Shown one piece after another: positions 13,398-14,749 of a stretch of DNA of 14,749 nt; within the stretch, counting starts at the first letter, position 1; each line of letters opens with the position of its first letter. Source of the stretch: RUG626 sp964553775 (lineage in GTDB: Bacteria; Bacillota; Clostridia; Oscillospirales; Oscillospiraceae); the NCBI GenBank assembly GCA_964553775.1, contig CAZKLU010000047.1, positions 1 through 14,749 of the forward strand, given 5' to 3'. Made by a program: the position numbers and the translations under genes. The notes under the pieces were generated by a model that searched no databases, was not told where the DNA came from, and saw only the letters and a list, made by a program, of their open reading frames with translations.

Positions 13398-14749
13398 TTA
13401 CCATATCTTCTGGAACAGCCTGTAGAGTATAATTGCGGCGTCACCGCGTGTCATATCCTTGGAACCTGAGAACGTGCCATCTGTACGATACACTACAAGA
13501 TTCTCGCGTGTCGCAAGAGCAACCTCGGACTGCGCCCAGTTGTTTACCGTGTCGCTGTATTTTCCGAGATAAGTTGCCGTATTGGACGGTGTTTTGTAAC
13601 CCATCTCTTCTTCAAGAACCCTCGCCGCAACAGCAACGATCTGTACCTTGCTTATTGTCGTGTTCCCACGGAACGTGTTGTCCTCGGCATAGCCGTTTAT
13701 ATAGCCCGCTTTCGCGCTTGAAGCCGCCGCGTGATAGTACCAGTTGTTTGTTGTAACATCGCTGAATGAGCAAACAGCACTGTTGTCAAGTTTTCCAAGT
13801 GCGCGAACAAGCAATGTCGCAATTTCGGCTCTCGAAATCGAATCATCGGGCGCGAATGTTGTTTCTGTTCTGCCCTCAATTATGCCTTTTGACGCAAGAT
13901 AGCGAATAGCGTTCTGCATTTCGGTACTCTTGTTGGATATATCAGTGAAGTCTTTTTCGTTTGTTTTAATTGTATAATTACCGTCTTCTTTTACTTTACC
14001 GCCTATAGTGTTATTTGCGGGATTAAGTTTACTTGAAATTGCAGTGCCATCATCTTTCGCAATCGTCTTATATGTTGTATCATCTTTCCCCGCCGGAAGT
14101 GAAACTGTGACAGGGCTGGTTGTCGTAACTTTTACAGTGTCAACGGTATCGATCGAATCATAGACAGCCATACCTGTTCCGAGACTTTCAGATTTGAACG
14201 TCAGCCGTCCTGTTGTTTCAAAATCTTCTTTCAAATCATCAAACTTGAACGTCAACATATATGTTGGAGTGCTGACTTGAACCTTGTCAACGGAAGTTTC
14301 GAGAACATCTGGGTCAACGAGTATCGTAATCTCGCCTGTCTCATCGGTCGTGAGCGTAACGGTGTTTGAGATGATACGCGCAGTGGTAACACCGCCGTTC
14401 ACAAGTGCTGTCTCGACTGCTGAACTCGTCTGCGCCGCGATAGCCGCCAGTTCTGTGATGTTAGCCCTGTCAATTAAAATTTCGTTTCCTGTCACTGATT
14501 TGCTTGCAGCGTTCGAGGTCGTCTCTTCGGCGTAGAGCGTTGCGAGGTCAACACCTGTTGCTGATTGCTTCTGTTCACTCGTCATAGTGTCGGTGAGTGC
14601 TTCGACAGCCTCAACAGCGGTGTTGGTGTCGGTAACGGTTTTGAGCGCGTCGGTGTCGAGAACTACAGACGCGCCGGGATCCTCGGTGTCATAAATGTAT
14701 TCGGCTGCTGGAGTTGTCGGCGTTATGGCTGCCGTTCCGGGCAGCTTGA
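13398..14749 (-). CDS. S-layer homology (SLH) domain protein, C-terminal part (5' end outside window)
   Basis: Predicted secreted cell-surface protein anchored to secondary cell-wall polymer by its C-terminal SLH repeats. The frame has no stop up to the window edge, so the N-terminus and signal peptide are missing; 449 residues remain. An apparent ATG at 14585 is internal. The first ~260 residues are Thr/Ser/Val/Asp-rich and beta-like (for example DETGEITILVDPDVLETSVD), with no recognised enzyme motif. Three SLH repeats follow at about 268-318, 326-380 and 394-447: AIRYLASKGIIEGR...SRAE, FSDVTTNNWYYHA...SKVQ, and YSDTVNNWAQSEVALA...TRGD. In SLH proteins the TRAE-type motif contacts the cell-wall polymer; it is near-normal in repeat 1, lost in repeat 2 and altered in repeat 3. 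The protein ends right after repeat 3 at LFQKIW. It may be an S-layer protein or a surface adhesin; the cargo function cannot be read here. Confidence 0.92.
   Translation of the reverse strand, partial: KLPGTAAITPTTPAAEYIYDTEDPGASVVLDTDALKTVTDTNTAVEAVEALTDTMTSEQKQSATGVDLATLYAEETTSNAASKSVTGNEILIDRANITELAAIAAQTSSAVETALVNGGVTTARIISNTVTLTTDETGEITILVDPDVLETSVDKVQVSTPTYMLTFKFDDLKEDFETTGRLTFKSESLGTGMAVYDSIDTVDTVKVTTTSPVTVSLPAGKDDTTYKTIAKDDGTAISSKLNPANNTIGGKVKEDGNYTIKTNEKDFTDISNKSTEMQNAIRYLASKGIIEGRTETTFAPDDSISRAEIATLLVRALGKLDNSAVCSFSDVTTNNWYYHAAASSAKAGYINGYAEDNTFRGNTTISKVQIVAVAARVLEEEMGYKTPSNTATYLGKYSDTVNNWAQSEVALATRENLVVYRTDGTFSGSKDMTRGDAAIILYRLFQKIW

Overview
This window looks like part of the chromosome of an anaerobic, spore-forming Clostridia-type Firmicute, probably a gut or rumen Oscillospiraceae/Ruminococcaceae relative. 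The evidence is a BofA-family sporulation protein, pyruvate phosphate dikinase, strong AGGAGG-type ribosome binding sites, a tmRNA with a standard Gram-positive layout, an S-layer-homology (SLH) protein, and moderate base composition. The genus cannot be fixed from the sequence alone. No phage, transposase, CRISPR array, resistance or toxin gene was found.

Layout, left to right. (1) 1-1750 (+): the C-terminal two thirds of pyruvate phosphate dikinase, cut by the window edge, followed by a strong hairpin. (2) 2160-2334 (+): a single tRNA-Gly(GCC) unit with a consensus promoter and its own terminator. (3) 2709-3730 (+): bofA overlapped by 4 bases by a short-chain dehydrogenase resembling the YmfI (EF-P 5-aminopentanone reductase) group. 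(4) 4134-5809 (+): a GH13 alpha-amylase-family lipoprotein behind a perfect consensus promoter. (5) 6268-7288 (+): a SAM-dependent methyltransferase. (6) 7640-9055 (-): a cytoplasmic GH43-like glycosidase. (7) 9165-10624 (+): a PgsA-like CDP-alcohol phosphatidyltransferase followed by a zinc-dependent phospholipase C-domain protein. (8) 10848-13250 (-): smpB, a cyclophilin, a second short-chain dehydrogenase, then ssrA (tmRNA), so both parts of the trans-translation system lie on one strand about 1.5 kb apart. (9) 13359-14749 (-): the C-terminal part of a secreted protein with three SLH repeats, with a strong terminator.

The genes are mostly housekeeping (central carbon, translation quality control, membrane lipid, sporulation) with two glycan-degrading enzymes and one cell-surface protein. 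The least ordinary part is between the genes. Spacers of 200-400 bases are common, and three of them (5.9-6.1, 7.3-7.6 and 10.65-10.85 kb) share an ordered set of short motifs on the minus strand. Each contains an open frame that passes through the codons Thr-Gln-Ser and stops just before a shared tail. This suggests a degenerate intergenic repeat family. It is the main candidate here for something not described by ordinary annotation.
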